Source of the DNA: Nocardia pseudobrasiliensis NBRC 108224
Lineage (GTDB): Bacteria > Actinomycetota > Actinomycetes > Mycobacteriales > Mycobacteriaceae
Direction of reading: 5' to 3'
Assembly: GCF_001613105.1 (NCBI RefSeq)
Contig: NZ_BDBS01000044.1
Location: 1-64,000, forward strand
Length of the DNA: 64,000 bases
Under the pieces are notes generated by a model. It was not told the DNA's origin, did no database searches, and worked only from the letters and a program-made list of their open reading frames with translations. Positions 50,186 through 58,791 of this stretch are shown here, in pieces (positions within the stretch are counted from its first letter, which is position 1; every line of letters begins with the position of its first letter). Made by a program: the position numbers and the translations under genes.

Positions 50186-50360
50186 CCCCCTCTGTCATGG
50201 GACCTGAGAGCTTCACCGCCGTGTGGCGGTTTGCACCGTGGGTGAGGCGCTCGGTGCGCCTGCTTTCCAGAGTGGCCTGTTCGAAACGGTACCTGTACCT
50301 GAGAGATTCCGGGGAGGTTGCTCCTTCGGCGCCCCGTGTCCGGGGACTCTCCCGCTCCGA
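50186..50360 (-). promoter_or_regulatory. Tandem glycine riboswitch
   Basis: On the minus strand two glycine aptamers lie head to tail. Aptamer 1 (about 50355-50265) has GGGAGAG, GCGCCGAAGGAGCAA, TCTCTCAGGTACAGGTACCG and CTCTGGA. Aptamer 2 (about 50258-50186) has the ACGGTGCAAACCGCC segment, CTCTCAGGTCCCATGACAGA and a closing GGGGG. Spacing and order are those of gcvT riboswitches. About 45 nt separate the end of aptamer 2 from gcvT ATG 50141. No intrinsic terminator is evident in that platform, so control may be at translation. It should switch the gcvT-gcvH-sdaA-methyltransferase operon on when glycine is high. Confidence 0.92.
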
Positions 50361-50430
50361 TTCATAGCGGCCCGATATTCGATTGTGTCGGTCAGCATAG
50401 GCGAAGTCGGGGCCCCCGGCACATCGGGTG

Positions 50431-51981
50431 CTAGCGCGGCGGGGTGAGGCGCTGGGTGAACAGCACCGTTCCGGACGCGTCGCACAGGTTCACCGTCAGC
50501 TCCCGCGTCCTGCCGTCGATCAGCACCTCGCCGAAATGCTGGAAGCCGCTGTCCAGGGGTGAGGTGTTCTGGGTGGGCGGCGCGTGCACGAAAACCGCCT
50601 CGGGGCCGAAGGTCGCGTCGAGGACATTGGGGCCGAAGGCGCCCGCGTGCAGCGGTCCGGAGACGAATTCCCAGAACTCGTCGAAATCGGTGAAGGCGGC
50701 CCGCTCCGGCGAGTACCGATGCGCGGCACTGTAGTGCACATCGGCGGTCAACCACACCACGCCGCTCACGCGGTTGGCCTTCACCGCCGAGAGCACCTGC
50801 GCGATTTCCGATTCCCGGCCCGAGGGCGCGCCGGGATCGCCGTTGGCGGGGCCCTCGAACGCGGTCTTGCCGTCGGGCACCACCAGACCCAGCGGCAGAT
50901 CGTTGGCCACGAGCTTCCAGGTGGCCCGCGAATCCCGCAGGCCCTCGATCAGCCAGCGGGTCTGGTCGGGGCCGAAGATGCGACCGCCCGGTGCGGTATT
51001 GACGCCGTTGGTGTCCTTGTAGGTGCGCATATCCAGGACGAAGATGTCCAGCAGCGGACCGTAGGAGATCTTGCGGTACAGCCGCCCATCGGCCGTCTCG
51101 CGCGGATCCAGCGGCATCCACTCGTGGAACGCCTGCCAGGATCGGGTGGCCAGCACATCCATATTGCGTTCGTGGTAGCCCTTGTCCGCGGCCACGGCGC
51201 CGCCCGGGGACCAGTTGTTGGTCGTCTCGTGGTCGTCCCACTGAACCACCTGCGCCACCGCGGCATTGAAGCGTCGGTAGTGCTCGTCGCCCAGGTTGTA
51301 GGCGTATTGGCCGCGGTACTGCTCGAGCGTCTCGGCGGGGGCGTGTTTGGCCTCGGTGACGATATTGCGCCACACCCGGCCGTCGGGCAGCGTCACCGAT
51401 TCCTGCATCGGATTGTCGGCGTAGATGGCATCGCCGGAGTGCAGGAACAGATGCGGGTCGCGCGCGGCCATGGCCGAGAAGATTCGCATACCGCCCAGAT
51501 CCGGATTGCGGCCGAAGCCCTGGCCCGCGACATCGCCGGACCAGTGCAGTCGAATATCCGCCGCGGCCGTGGGCACGGTGCGGAATACGCCGGTGACCGG
51601 TTCGGAGGTCGCGCCGTCCTCACCCTCGAGGGTCACCCGATAGTGCACCGTCTGGCCCGCGGGCAGACCCGCCAGGCGCAACCGGCCCGTGCCGTCCGAT
51701 TCGGGGGTGAGCATTGCACCGCTGAATCGCCGTGCGTCGGTGAACGATTCGGTGGCCGCGGTCTCCACCACCAGTCGGGCAGGTCGATCCGACCGGGCCC
51801 AGATCAGCGCGCCGTCGCTGCGGGGATCGCCCACCGCGACGCCGTGTGTGAGGCTCGGCCGCGCGCGCACCAGCCCGGGCCCGTCGCTGGAGCAGGCGGC
51901 CAGGGCCGGGACCGCGACGAGCCCGAGGGCGGAGGTGCGCAGCAGCGTGCGCCGGGAAACACCGAGATCGGAACCGAGCAT
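50431..51981 (-). CDS. phoD: Alkaline phosphatase D family phosphodiesterase/phosphatase, Tat-exported
   Basis: This 516-residue PhoD-type metallophosphatase has a twin-arginine signal (SRRTLLRTSALGLVAVPALA) ending in a lipobox-like AAC, so it is probably a Tat-exported lipoprotein. After an N-terminal beta domain come metal-site motifs HSGDAIYADNP, QWDDHETTNNW and WLTADVHYSAAHRY. It releases phosphate from phosphodiesters and monoesters outside the membrane. ATG 51981 is used; TTG 52008 would add nine residues. The riboswitch begins about 70 bp after its stop on the same strand, so it is upstream of, but not clearly part of, the glycine operon. Confidence 0.9.
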   Translation of the reverse strand: MLGSDLGVSRRTLLRTSALGLVAVPALAACSSDGPGLVRARPSLTHGVAVGDPRSDGALIWARSDRPARLVVETAATESFTDARRFSGAMLTPESDGTGRLRLAGLPAGQTVHYRVTLEGEDGATSEPVTGVFRTVPTAAADIRLHWSGDVAGQGFGRNPDLGGMRIFSAMAARDPHLFLHSGDAIYADNPMQESVTLPDGRVWRNIVTEAKHAPAETLEQYRGQYAYNLGDEHYRRFNAAVAQVVQWDDHETTNNWSPGGAVAADKGYHERNMDVLATRSWQAFHEWMPLDPRETADGRLYRKISYGPLLDIFVLDMRTYKDTNGVNTAPGGRIFGPDQTRWLIEGLRDSRATWKLVANDLPLGLVVPDGKTAFEGPANGDPGAPSGRESEIAQVLSAVKANRVSGVVWLTADVHYSAAHRYSPERAAFTDFDEFWEFVSGPLHAGAFGPNVLDATFGPEAVFVHAPPTQNTSPLDSGFQHFGEVLIDGRTRELTVNLCDASGTVLFTQRLTPPR

Positions 51982-52048
51982 GCCCACACTCAAATGCAGC
52001 GAACCCAACGAAATGTGAACGCGCAGGGAACAGTCCCGCCAGCGCCGG

Positions 52049-53344
52049 CTATTCGGACGTCACCGTGAGCTGGTATCGGGCCAGCACCCGGTGCACCGCC
52101 TCGGTCAGCTGTTCGAGGTTTTCGAGGGCGGGTGGGTGGAACGCGTTGATCTGCAGGCTGATTCGATCGCCGCATTCGAAGAACAGGCCGTAGAGCGTTC
52201 CGCCGCGACCGGCCACCACCGCGCGCGAGGTCAGGCTCTGATTGATCAGGCCGATCCGCAGCGACGTCGCCGCCGAACCGTCGATATCGACCATGCGCGG
52301 ATCGAGTTCGCCGAGGTTGGAGCACACCGTGCGGGTCGAGTCGGTGGCCGCCTGCCGCGCGAGAACGCCGTAGAGTCCGCGCGGCAGCGCCACCGCCACC
52401 GGAAAGACCGGCGGCGGCGCCTGTCCCGCGGCGGCGGCCGCGGACAGCTTCTCCTTCATCAGCGCGCGCAGCGGGGCCAGATCGTCCGGTACGTCGCCGA
52501 CCTCGAATTCGATCGAGCCCAGCGCATTGGCGCGGTGATCGTCCTCGACGCGGGTGCTGACCGGCATCATCATCCGGACCGTGCCCTGGTCGTCGACCCG
52601 TCCGGCCGCCGCGGCGATTTCGGCCATGACCGCGACCGCCAGCGTGGTGGCCGTTCCCCCGCGCGCCGCCGCGGCCGCACGCCACAGCCGCGCCGGAACC
52701 TTCACATCGAGGGTCGGCACGCGAAATCCCGGCTCCGGCGCGGCGTCGATCGCGGGCTGCGCGCGCCGGGCCGCGGCGAGGCGCGCGCCGAGCACCACGG
52801 CCGTGAGCGCCGGTCCCACCCTTTTCGCGGCGGCGGCGAGATCGGCGAACAATCGCCGGGTCGCGCCGAATTCGTCACTGCGGTAATGGAATTCGGTCCG
52901 CTCGCGCGCGACCGCGGCGAGCACCGCATCGCAGAGCCCGCGCCCGTCGACGATGGTGTGCGAGACGAGCAGCGAAACCACGCTGCCCCCGTCGTCGAGC
53001 CGGGCCACCGCCAACCGCCACGCCGGTCCGCCATAGGTCCGCAACTCCGCGCGAGCCTGTTCGGCGATCCACTCCTCGAGCTCCCCGCGCGCGATCGCCG
53101 CCGGAGCCACCTCGACCGGAGCGATCTCCGCACGCGCGGTCCACCGATCCCCCGCGGCCGGAATCACCGCCGCCGCCACCGCACGCCCCAACTTGCCGTC
53201 CCGCAGCGCGGCATGAAACTCCGCCAGCCCGGCCATATCCACGGCACGGTCGTACAACCACACCGCTTGAATGGCCATGGCCCCGCCGATTGCCGCATGC
53301 CCTCGCGCGCTGACACAGTCGACATCATCCAGGCGGTACAACAC
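52049..53344 (-). CDS. Condensation/PapA-like acyltransferase domain protein
   Basis: This 431-residue stand-alone protein of the CoA-dependent acyltransferase/condensation superfamily has active-site His and Asp in SLLVSHTIVDGRGLCDA (HxxxDG, about residue 140), and a later strand VRMMMPVSTRVEDDHRANALG resembles the conserved second-half motif. Stand-alone members in mycolata (PapA proteins) esterify polyketide or fatty acyl groups onto sugars or glycols; others make wax or alcohol esters. GTG 53344 has AAGGGGAG 7 nt upstream, much better than the open frame further out. It is divergent from the STAND regulator across a 240 bp gap in which I see no gene. A functional link to the PKS product is possible but only by analogy. 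Confidence 0.75.
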   Translation of the reverse strand: MLYRLDDVDCVSARGHAAIGGAMAIQAVWLYDRAVDMAGLAEFHAALRDGKLGRAVAAAVIPAAGDRWTARAEIAPVEVAPAAIARGELEEWIAEQARAELRTYGGPAWRLAVARLDDGGSVVSLLVSHTIVDGRGLCDAVLAAVARERTEFHYRSDEFGATRRLFADLAAAAKRVGPALTAVVLGARLAAARRAQPAIDAAPEPGFRVPTLDVKVPARLWRAAAAARGGTATTLAVAVMAEIAAAAGRVDDQGTVRMMMPVSTRVEDDHRANALGSIEFEVGDVPDDLAPLRALMKEKLSAAAAAGQAPPPVFPVAVALPRGLYGVLARQAATDSTRTVCSNLGELDPRMVDIDGSAATSLRIGLINQSLTSRAVVAGRGGTLYGLFFECGDRISLQINAFHPPALENLEQLTEAVHRVLARYQLTVTSE

Positions 53345-53584
53345 AGATCTACTCCCCTTCGAAATCAATCGACGACATCGCCACATCAGCGATGCCGTCG
53401 GTCGAGACAATACGTGCTCGCCGACGGGAAGGGGATGCGCTCAGGCGAAACTCGAGGACAATCCGGCGGTCCGGAGTCCATGGTCATCGGATCACCACCT
53501 GTCGTTTCCGGCGGCGCATACGACAGCTTTGGGGGCATTCGAGGCGGTGACATCGTGTTCCGGGCCTCAGTATCCTGAAACATC

Positions 53585-56299
53585 ATGGGTGCGGTGGGTG
53601 ACGCTCGTGGGGGCGGCCGGAGCTCTACACCACGAACGCTTTTCGCTGCCAGGCTGGCGGAGCTGTGGGAGGCCGCGGGTAATCCGACGCTGCAGCAGGT
53701 CGCCAGCGCGACCGAGTCGCGGATGCGGGCGACCCGGGCGCCGGGGCGCGGGCGCGGTTCCCTGGTACAGCGGATCAGCGACTGGCGGGCCGGGCGCAAT
53801 GTGCCGTACCGGTTCGAATCGTTCGAGCCGGTGCTGGTCACCCTGTTGCGCATGGCCGAGGCCACCGCGAAACCCGCGCCCGCGGGACTGTCCAATCACG
53901 CGGCCTGGCACCGACTGTGGAAGGCCGCGGCGACCGCGGAGCCCGCGCGCCCGGTGGTCACGACCGCGCTGCGTCGCGACATCGCCACCTTCGTCGGGCG
54001 CGACGCCGAGGTGCGTCGCCTGCTCGAGGCGGCGCGCCCGGGCGGAGTGGTCGCGATCCACACCGTCGACGGTATGCCGGGCATCGGTAAGACCGCCCTG
54101 GTCACCCGTGCCGCGCATCTGCTGGCCGACCGGTTCCCCGACGGCCGGTTCTTCGTCGAACTCAACGCGCACACACCGGGCCACACCCCCGCCGATCCCT
54201 TCACCGTGCTCGGCACGCTGCTCACCAATCTCGGCATCGCCGACGGACATCTGCCCGAATCGCTCGAGGCGCGCTGCGCGCTGTGGCGAGACCGCCTGTC
54301 CGACAAGCGAGTCCTCCTGGTCCTCGACGACGCCCGCGACCACACCCAGATCGAACCGCTGCTGCCCGCGGGCCCGGGCTGTCTGACCCTGATCACCAGT
54401 CGCCGCCGCCTGATCGCCCTCGACGGCGCGCAACCGCTGCCGCTGGAGACCCTCGATCCCGAGCACGCAGCCGAACTGTTCTGCCGTCTGGCGCAACGCG
54501 ATCCGACCGGCAGCGAGGCCGACGCCGTCGCCGATATCGTCCGCTCCTGCGGATATCTGCCGCTCGCGCTGGTGCTGCTGGCCGGTCGGCTCGCCCACCA
54601 CCCGACCTGGACCCTCACCGGCCTGGCCACCGAACTCGGCAGCACCCGCGACCGCCTCGGCGAACTCGATACCGGCCATCGGGCCGCGCACGCCGCGTTC
54701 ACCACGTCCTACCGCAATCTGCCCACCGACCGGCAGCGGTTGTTCCGCCGCCTGGGCCTGCATCCCGGGGTCGATCTGGACGCCTACGCGGTCGCGGCGC
54801 TGTGCGATCTGCCGCTGACCGCCGCCCGCCACGCCCTCGAAGACCTCTACACCGATCATCTGATCGACGAGATCTCCCTGGGCCGCTACCGATTGCACGA
54901 TCTGCTCCGCGAATTCGCTGACAACCTGGCCCGCGACGATCCGACCGAGGACCGCGCCCGGGCCATGGACCGGCTGCTCGACTACTACCAGCGCGCCGCG
55001 CTCACGGCCGTGCGGCTGCTGCCCGGCTATCCGGAATCGCGCTCCGCCACATCGGATCCCGTCATTCCGGATCTGTCCACCTCGGCCCGCGCCGTGACCT
55101 GGGTGCGCCGCGAACGCGCGAATCTCATGGCCTGCCTGGAATACGCCACCGCCAACGCGATGCTCGGGCGTGTGATCACCCTGACCGACGCGCTCATCGG
55201 CGAACTGCGCCTGTGCGGTCCGTGGCAGAAGTTCCTGGCCTTCGCCCGGCACGACGCGGTGACCGGACTCAATCAGTTCCGCGCCGGACAGCTCGGCCTG
55301 CCGGATCTGGGCGCGGCGGATCTGCCCGCCGAAAGCTATTCGCAGGCGGCCGATCTGCTGCAGCGCCTGGTGGACGACGAGGCCAGCGGCGACGACCGCC
55401 ATGCCCGCGCGGAGGCGCTGCACACCCTGGCCTGGGCGCGATTCCTGTCCGATCATCACGAGGCGGCCATCGACGCGCTCGAGCAGTCGGTGACGATGCA
55501 CCGCGAACTCGGCGACCGCGCCGGGGAGGCCGCCGCGCTCACCATTCTGGGCTGGATCGAACATGTGGTCGGCGACGATGTCACCGCGGTCGCCCTGCTG
55601 CAGCGGGCCCTGACCCTGCATCGCGATCTGGGCAATCGGGCCGGGGAAGCCGAGGCGCTGCGCCATCTGGGGATCCTGCGTCATATCGCGGGCGACCATG
55701 TGGCCGGTATGCATGTGCTGCGACGGGTCGCGCAGATCTATTCCGAACTCGGCGACCGCTACGAGCAGGCGCTCGCCACCGGAATGCAGGCCTGGATCGC
55801 CAGTTTCGCCACCGATCGCGCCACGGTGGTCGCCCTACATCAGCACGCGCTGGCGATCTATCGCGACGCCGAGGATCTGCCCGGGCAGGCCATGACCCTC
55901 AACGCGCTGGGCTGGATTCACCATCAGGCCGGAAATCTGCCCGCCGCATGGGAATTGACGCGTCGCGCACTGGCGCTGTACCGCGAGATCGGCGATCGCA
56001 CCGGGGAGGCCTCCGTCCTGCACAATATGGGCAGGCTGCGATTCCTCGAACACGATTACGCCGACGCCACGGATCTGATCGGTCAGGCGTGCGAGGTCTA
56101 CCGCGGCAGCGGCAATCTCGCGGGCGAGGCCGTCGCGCTCGGCAATCTCGGCTGGGTGCGATATCTGACCGGGGACCGGCAGGCCGCGACCGACCTCCTC
56201 GAGCTGGCCCTGGCGCGATCGCGTGCCATCGGTCATCGCCGCGGCGAGATCGAGGCCCTCGATCGACTGGACAAGATCAAGAATGGGACGACGCCCTGA
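53585..56299 (+). CDS. STAND-type regulator: NB-ARC ATPase with TPR repeats
   Basis: This 904-residue signal-transduction ATPase begins with a region (~15-110: FAARLAELWEAAGNPTLQQV, ISDWRAGRNVPYRFESF) resembling the XRE-like domain seen in actinobacterial regulators. An NB-ARC core follows (~130-480): FVGRDAEVRRLL, Walker A GMPGIGKTAL, Walker B RVLLVLDDA, and a winged-helix end with YRLHDLLREFADNLA. The C-terminal third (~620-900) is a run of about 40-residue TPR units, each with the GDRxGEAxALxxLGWI pattern. It probably senses a ligand or partner through the TPRs. Its target is unknown; the divergent acyltransferase gene is the nearest candidate. ATG 53585 lacks a strong ribosome site. Confidence 0.82.
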   Translation: MGAVGDARGGGRSSTPRTLFAARLAELWEAAGNPTLQQVASATESRMRATRAPGRGRGSLVQRISDWRAGRNVPYRFESFEPVLVTLLRMAEATAKPAPAGLSNHAAWHRLWKAAATAEPARPVVTTALRRDIATFVGRDAEVRRLLEAARPGGVVAIHTVDGMPGIGKTALVTRAAHLLADRFPDGRFFVELNAHTPGHTPADPFTVLGTLLTNLGIADGHLPESLEARCALWRDRLSDKRVLLVLDDARDHTQIEPLLPAGPGCLTLITSRRRLIALDGAQPLPLETLDPEHAAELFCRLAQRDPTGSEADAVADIVRSCGYLPLALVLLAGRLAHHPTWTLTGLATELGSTRDRLGELDTGHRAAHAAFTTSYRNLPTDRQRLFRRLGLHPGVDLDAYAVAALCDLPLTAARHALEDLYTDHLIDEISLGRYRLHDLLREFADNLARDDPTEDRARAMDRLLDYYQRAALTAVRLLPGYPESRSATSDPVIPDLSTSARAVTWVRRERANLMACLEYATANAMLGRVITLTDALIGELRLCGPWQKFLAFARHDAVTGLNQFRAGQLGLPDLGAADLPAESYSQAADLLQRLVDDEASGDDRHARAEALHTLAWARFLSDHHEAAIDALEQSVTMHRELGDRAGEAAALTILGWIEHVVGDDVTAVALLQRALTLHRDLGNRAGEAEALRHLGILRHIAGDHVAGMHVLRRVAQIYSELGDRYEQALATGMQAWIASFATDRATVVALHQHALAIYRDAEDLPGQAMTLNALGWIHHQAGNLPAAWELTRRALALYREIGDRTGEASVLHNMGRLRFLEHDYADATDLIGQACEVYRGSGNLAGEAVALGNLGWVRYLTGDRQAATDLLELALARSRAIGHRRGEIEALDRLDKIKNGTTP

Positions 56300-56302
56300 G
56301 GC

Positions 56303-56331
56303 GTGCCGCCGGTCCCCTCCGCCGGCGGCAC
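56303..56331. terminator. Bidirectional hairpin terminator
   Basis: GTGCCGCCGG (56303-56312) pairs perfectly with CCGGCGGCAC (56322-56331) around a 9 nt loop. It sits between the convergent ends of the STAND gene (stop 56299) and the hydrolase gene (stop 56415). There is no T-tract, as is common in GC-rich actinomycetes. Confidence 0.65.
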
Positions 56332-56348
56332 ATCCCGATTCTCGGGAT
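56332..56348. terminator. Second hairpin directly after the first
   Basis: ATCCCGA (56332-56338) and TCGGGAT (56342-56348) pair over a 3 nt loop, immediately adjoining the previous hairpin. Together they make a tandem stem-loop in the 115 bp convergent gap, probably strengthening termination in either direction. Confidence 0.5.
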
Positions 56349-56414
56349 CGCATGTGCCGATCGGTCGGCTCGAAACGGAAGAAACCGCCCGGAGGCGCAG
56401 ATCAGGCGGGCGTA

Positions 56415-57176
56415 TCAGATTTTCCGGTCCGGAACGGAAATTTCCGCCCGCGCCAGAAACTCTTCCAGTACCGCGTTGAACCCCGGCGCCTGCGGCACCC
56501 CGTGTCCGGCCCCGGGCAACCGGACCCGTTGGGCGCGCAGCCGATCCGCGAGGCGGTCGCTCAGCAGCTCCAAGGCCGGGTGATGATCCCCCGAGACGAT
56601 CAGCGCCGGAACGTCCGCGGCGACGATCGACTCGAACCGCGGGGCCGCCTCCCAGGGCGAGCGCATCGCACGGCCCAGCGCGATCGCCTGGCGCAGCGAT
56701 TCACTCCGATCCGCCGGATCCAGCCCGACCAGGGCGAAGAACTCCTGCTCGGCCCGCGCGTCGTCGGCACTCGTGGCGAACCGCTCGGACAGGTCCGCCA
56801 GCTCGCGTACCGATGCGTCGTCCTCGGCGGCGATCCACAACGGCGCCTCGATCAGGGTCAACGACCGAACCCGTCGCGGCACTCGCTCGGCCACCAGGCA
56901 CGCGCTCAGGCCGCCGTAGGAGAACCCGACCAGATGCGCGCCGCCGGGCACGGATTCGACGAGGTCGGTCAGATCCACCGCATCGACGAGGAAGTCCTGC
57001 GTCGCCGCGGAAGGACTCGGTGAGAACCCGCGCCTGCTGGGCACGATCAGCGACCAGCGGGCAGCGAGCGCGTCCTGTCGCGACCAGGTCATATCCGGCG
57101 GCAGCCCACCGTGGATCAACATCACGGCGGGCCCGCTCCCCGAGCGCCGGACGAACAGGGGCTCGGCGGAGGTCAT
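56415..57176 (-). CDS. Alpha/beta fold hydrolase
   Basis: This 253-residue hydrolase has VMLIHGGLPPDMTW as oxyanion loop, LVGFSYGGLSACLV as the nucleophile elbow (Ser in GFSYGG), ALIVSGDHHPALE for the acid region and LPGAGHGVPQAPGF for His. It is the last gene of the ABC importer operon, its ATG 57176 lying 17 nt after the ATPase stop. A perfect 12 bp palindrome, GAGCGTACGCTC, covers 57184-57195 at this junction. It may hydrolyse the imported substrate or a product of it. No specificity can be read. Confidence 0.8.
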   Translation of the reverse strand: MTSAEPLFVRRSGSGPAVMLIHGGLPPDMTWSRQDALAARWSLIVPSRRGFSPSPSAATQDFLVDAVDLTDLVESVPGGAHLVGFSYGGLSACLVAERVPRRVRSLTLIEAPLWIAAEDDASVRELADLSERFATSADDARAEQEFFALVGLDPADRSESLRQAIALGRAMRSPWEAAPRFESIVAADVPALIVSGDHHPALELLSDRLADRLRAQRVRLPGAGHGVPQAPGFNAVLEEFLARAEISVPDRKI

Positions 57177-57193
57177 AGCTGACGAGCGTACGC

Positions 57194-57967
57194 TCAAAAC
57201 GGAAGTACCGGAACGGCTTCCAACAGCGTCCGCGTGTAGGGATGCTCCGGTCGTTCCAGGATCGCGCCCACCTCACCGCGCTCGACGACCACCCCGTCCT
57301 TCAATACCAGCAGCCGATCGCACATCGACTGCACGACGGCCATATCGTGGGAGACGATGATCAGGGTCAGGCCGAGCCGATCCGCCAAACCCTTCAGCAG
57401 GCCCATGATCTGGGCTCGGGTCGGAATGTCCAGCGCGGAGAACGGTTCGTCGCCGACGAGCACCTTCGGATCCGGGGCCAGCGCGCGAGCGATGGCGATG
57501 CGCTGGCGCTGACCGCCGGAGAACTGATGCGGATAGCGCCGCGCCGCATCGGGTTCCATGCCGACGGCCATCAGCAGCTCGGCCACGCGCTGCCGGTGAT
57601 CGCCGGGCACGCGCAGGCAGCGCAGCGGTTCGGCGATCGAATGCCCCACCGACAATTGCGGATTGAGCGAGCTCAGCGGGTCCTGCAACACCACCTGGAC
57701 CTCGCGGCGGAACCCGTGCAGGTCCCGGCCCGCGACCGCGCGCCCGCGATAGCGCACCTCGCCGCTGTCGGGTCGGTCCAGTGCGAGCAGCAGGCGCAGC
57801 AGAGTCGACTTGCCGGAGCCGGACTCCCCCACGATGCCCAGATGCGAACCCTCCTCGAGGGTCAGCCCGACATCGCGGACCGCGTGGCGCATACGACGCG
57901 GTTCCCGGAATCCGGTGCGCGGCAACCGATACGACCGGTTCAGTCCCTCGGCCTCGAGCAGTGTCAC
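57194..57967 (-). CDS. ABC transporter ATP-binding protein (DppF/OppF-like)
   Basis: This 257-residue nucleotide-binding subunit has Walker A GIVGESGSGKSTLLRLLLAL, Q-loop VVLQDPLSSLNPQL, signature FSGGQRQRIAIARAL, Walker B KVLVGDEPFSALD and the switch His in IIVSHDM. The PHQFSGGQ lead-in and EHPYTRTLLEAVP tail are typical of the peptide/nickel importer family. The GTG start at 57967 overlaps the preceding ATPase stop (GTGA). It is slightly short for DppF; it lacks the usual C-terminal oligopeptide-binding extension with a cysteine cluster. Confidence 0.88.
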   Translation of the reverse strand: MTLLEAEGLNRSYRLPRTGFREPRRMRHAVRDVGLTLEEGSHLGIVGESGSGKSTLLRLLLALDRPDSGEVRYRGRAVAGRDLHGFRREVQVVLQDPLSSLNPQLSVGHSIAEPLRCLRVPGDHRQRVAELLMAVGMEPDAARRYPHQFSGGQRQRIAIARALAPDPKVLVGDEPFSALDIPTRAQIMGLLKGLADRLGLTLIIVSHDMAVVQSMCDRLLVLKDGVVVERGEVGAILERPEHPYTRTLLEAVPVLPF

Positions 57968-58791
57968 AGCGCCACCTCCTCGGCATCGCCCAGCGCGCCG
58001 GTCGCCCCGGCCGGGCGCCGGAACGAGGCCGCCCGCGCCTGCTCCACCAGCTGCCGGGTGGCCGGATGTCGCGAATGGGTCAGATCCTGGGTCAGATCGC
58101 CCTCCTCGACGAGCAGACCGTCGTTGAGGACGAGTACACGCCGGGTCATGCGCGCCAGCACCGCCAGATCGTGGGTGATGAACAGCAGCGCGGCACCCTG
58201 TTCGGCGACCAGATCGTTCATCAGCGCCAGCACCTCCGACTGCACCGTGACATCCAGGGCCGTGGTCGGCTCGTCGGCGATCAGCATCGCCGGGCGGGCC
58301 GCCAGCGCCATCGCCACGCATACCCGCTGCCGCTGTCCGCCCGAGAGCTGATGCGGGAACGCGCGCACGATGCTGTCCGGATCCGGAAGTCCCACGCGCG
58401 CGGCCAATTCGATCGCCGCGGCATGGGCGGCGCGGCGACCCAGCCCGCCGTGCAGTCGCAGCGGTTCCGACATCTGCCTGCCGACCCGCATCAGCGGATT
58501 GAGCGCCGACAGCGGCTCCTGGAACACCATGCCGAGGTGGCGGCCGCGAATTCCGGACAGGTCCCGATCGCTGCGGCCGATCAGTTCCACGCCGTCGAAG
58601 CGCACGCTGCCGCGCACCCGCGCCTCGGCCGGAAGCAGGCCCAGAATCGCCAGGGCCAGCAGCGATTTGCCGGATCCGGAGGCCCCGATCAGACCCAGCC
58701 GATTCCCGGCGTCCAGCCGGAAGTCGATGCCGTCCAACAGGACCCGGTCGCCGATCTCGACCCGTAGGCCGCTCACCTCGAGCAGGGTCAT
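57964..58791 (-). CDS. ABC transporter ATP-binding protein (DppD/OppD-like)
   Basis: This 275-residue ATPase has Walker A LIGASGSGKSLLALAILGLL, Q-loop MVFQEPLSALNPLM, signature LSGGQRQRVCVAMAL, Walker B MLIADEPTTALDV and switch His FITHDLAVL, all typical of the D subunit of dipeptide importers. It forms a heterodimer with the next gene's product. ATG 58791 overlaps the permease stop by ATGA and its own stop overlaps the second ATPase start by GTGA. Confidence 0.9.
   Translation of the reverse strand: MTLLEVSGLRVEIGDRVLLDGIDFRLDAGNRLGLIGASGSGKSLLALAILGLLPAEARVRGSVRFDGVELIGRSDRDLSGIRGRHLGMVFQEPLSALNPLMRVGRQMSEPLRLHGGLGRRAAHAAAIELAARVGLPDPDSIVRAFPHQLSGGQRQRVCVAMALAARPAMLIADEPTTALDVTVQSEVLALMNDLVAEQGAALLFITHDLAVLARMTRRVLVLNDGLLVEEGDLTQDLTHSRHPATRQLVEQARAASFRRPAGATGALGDAEEVAL

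Noticed and set aside
50141..50216. Extended gcvT start at 50216
   Set aside because: The added residues would be translated from the second glycine aptamer; the GcvT family starts near 50141.
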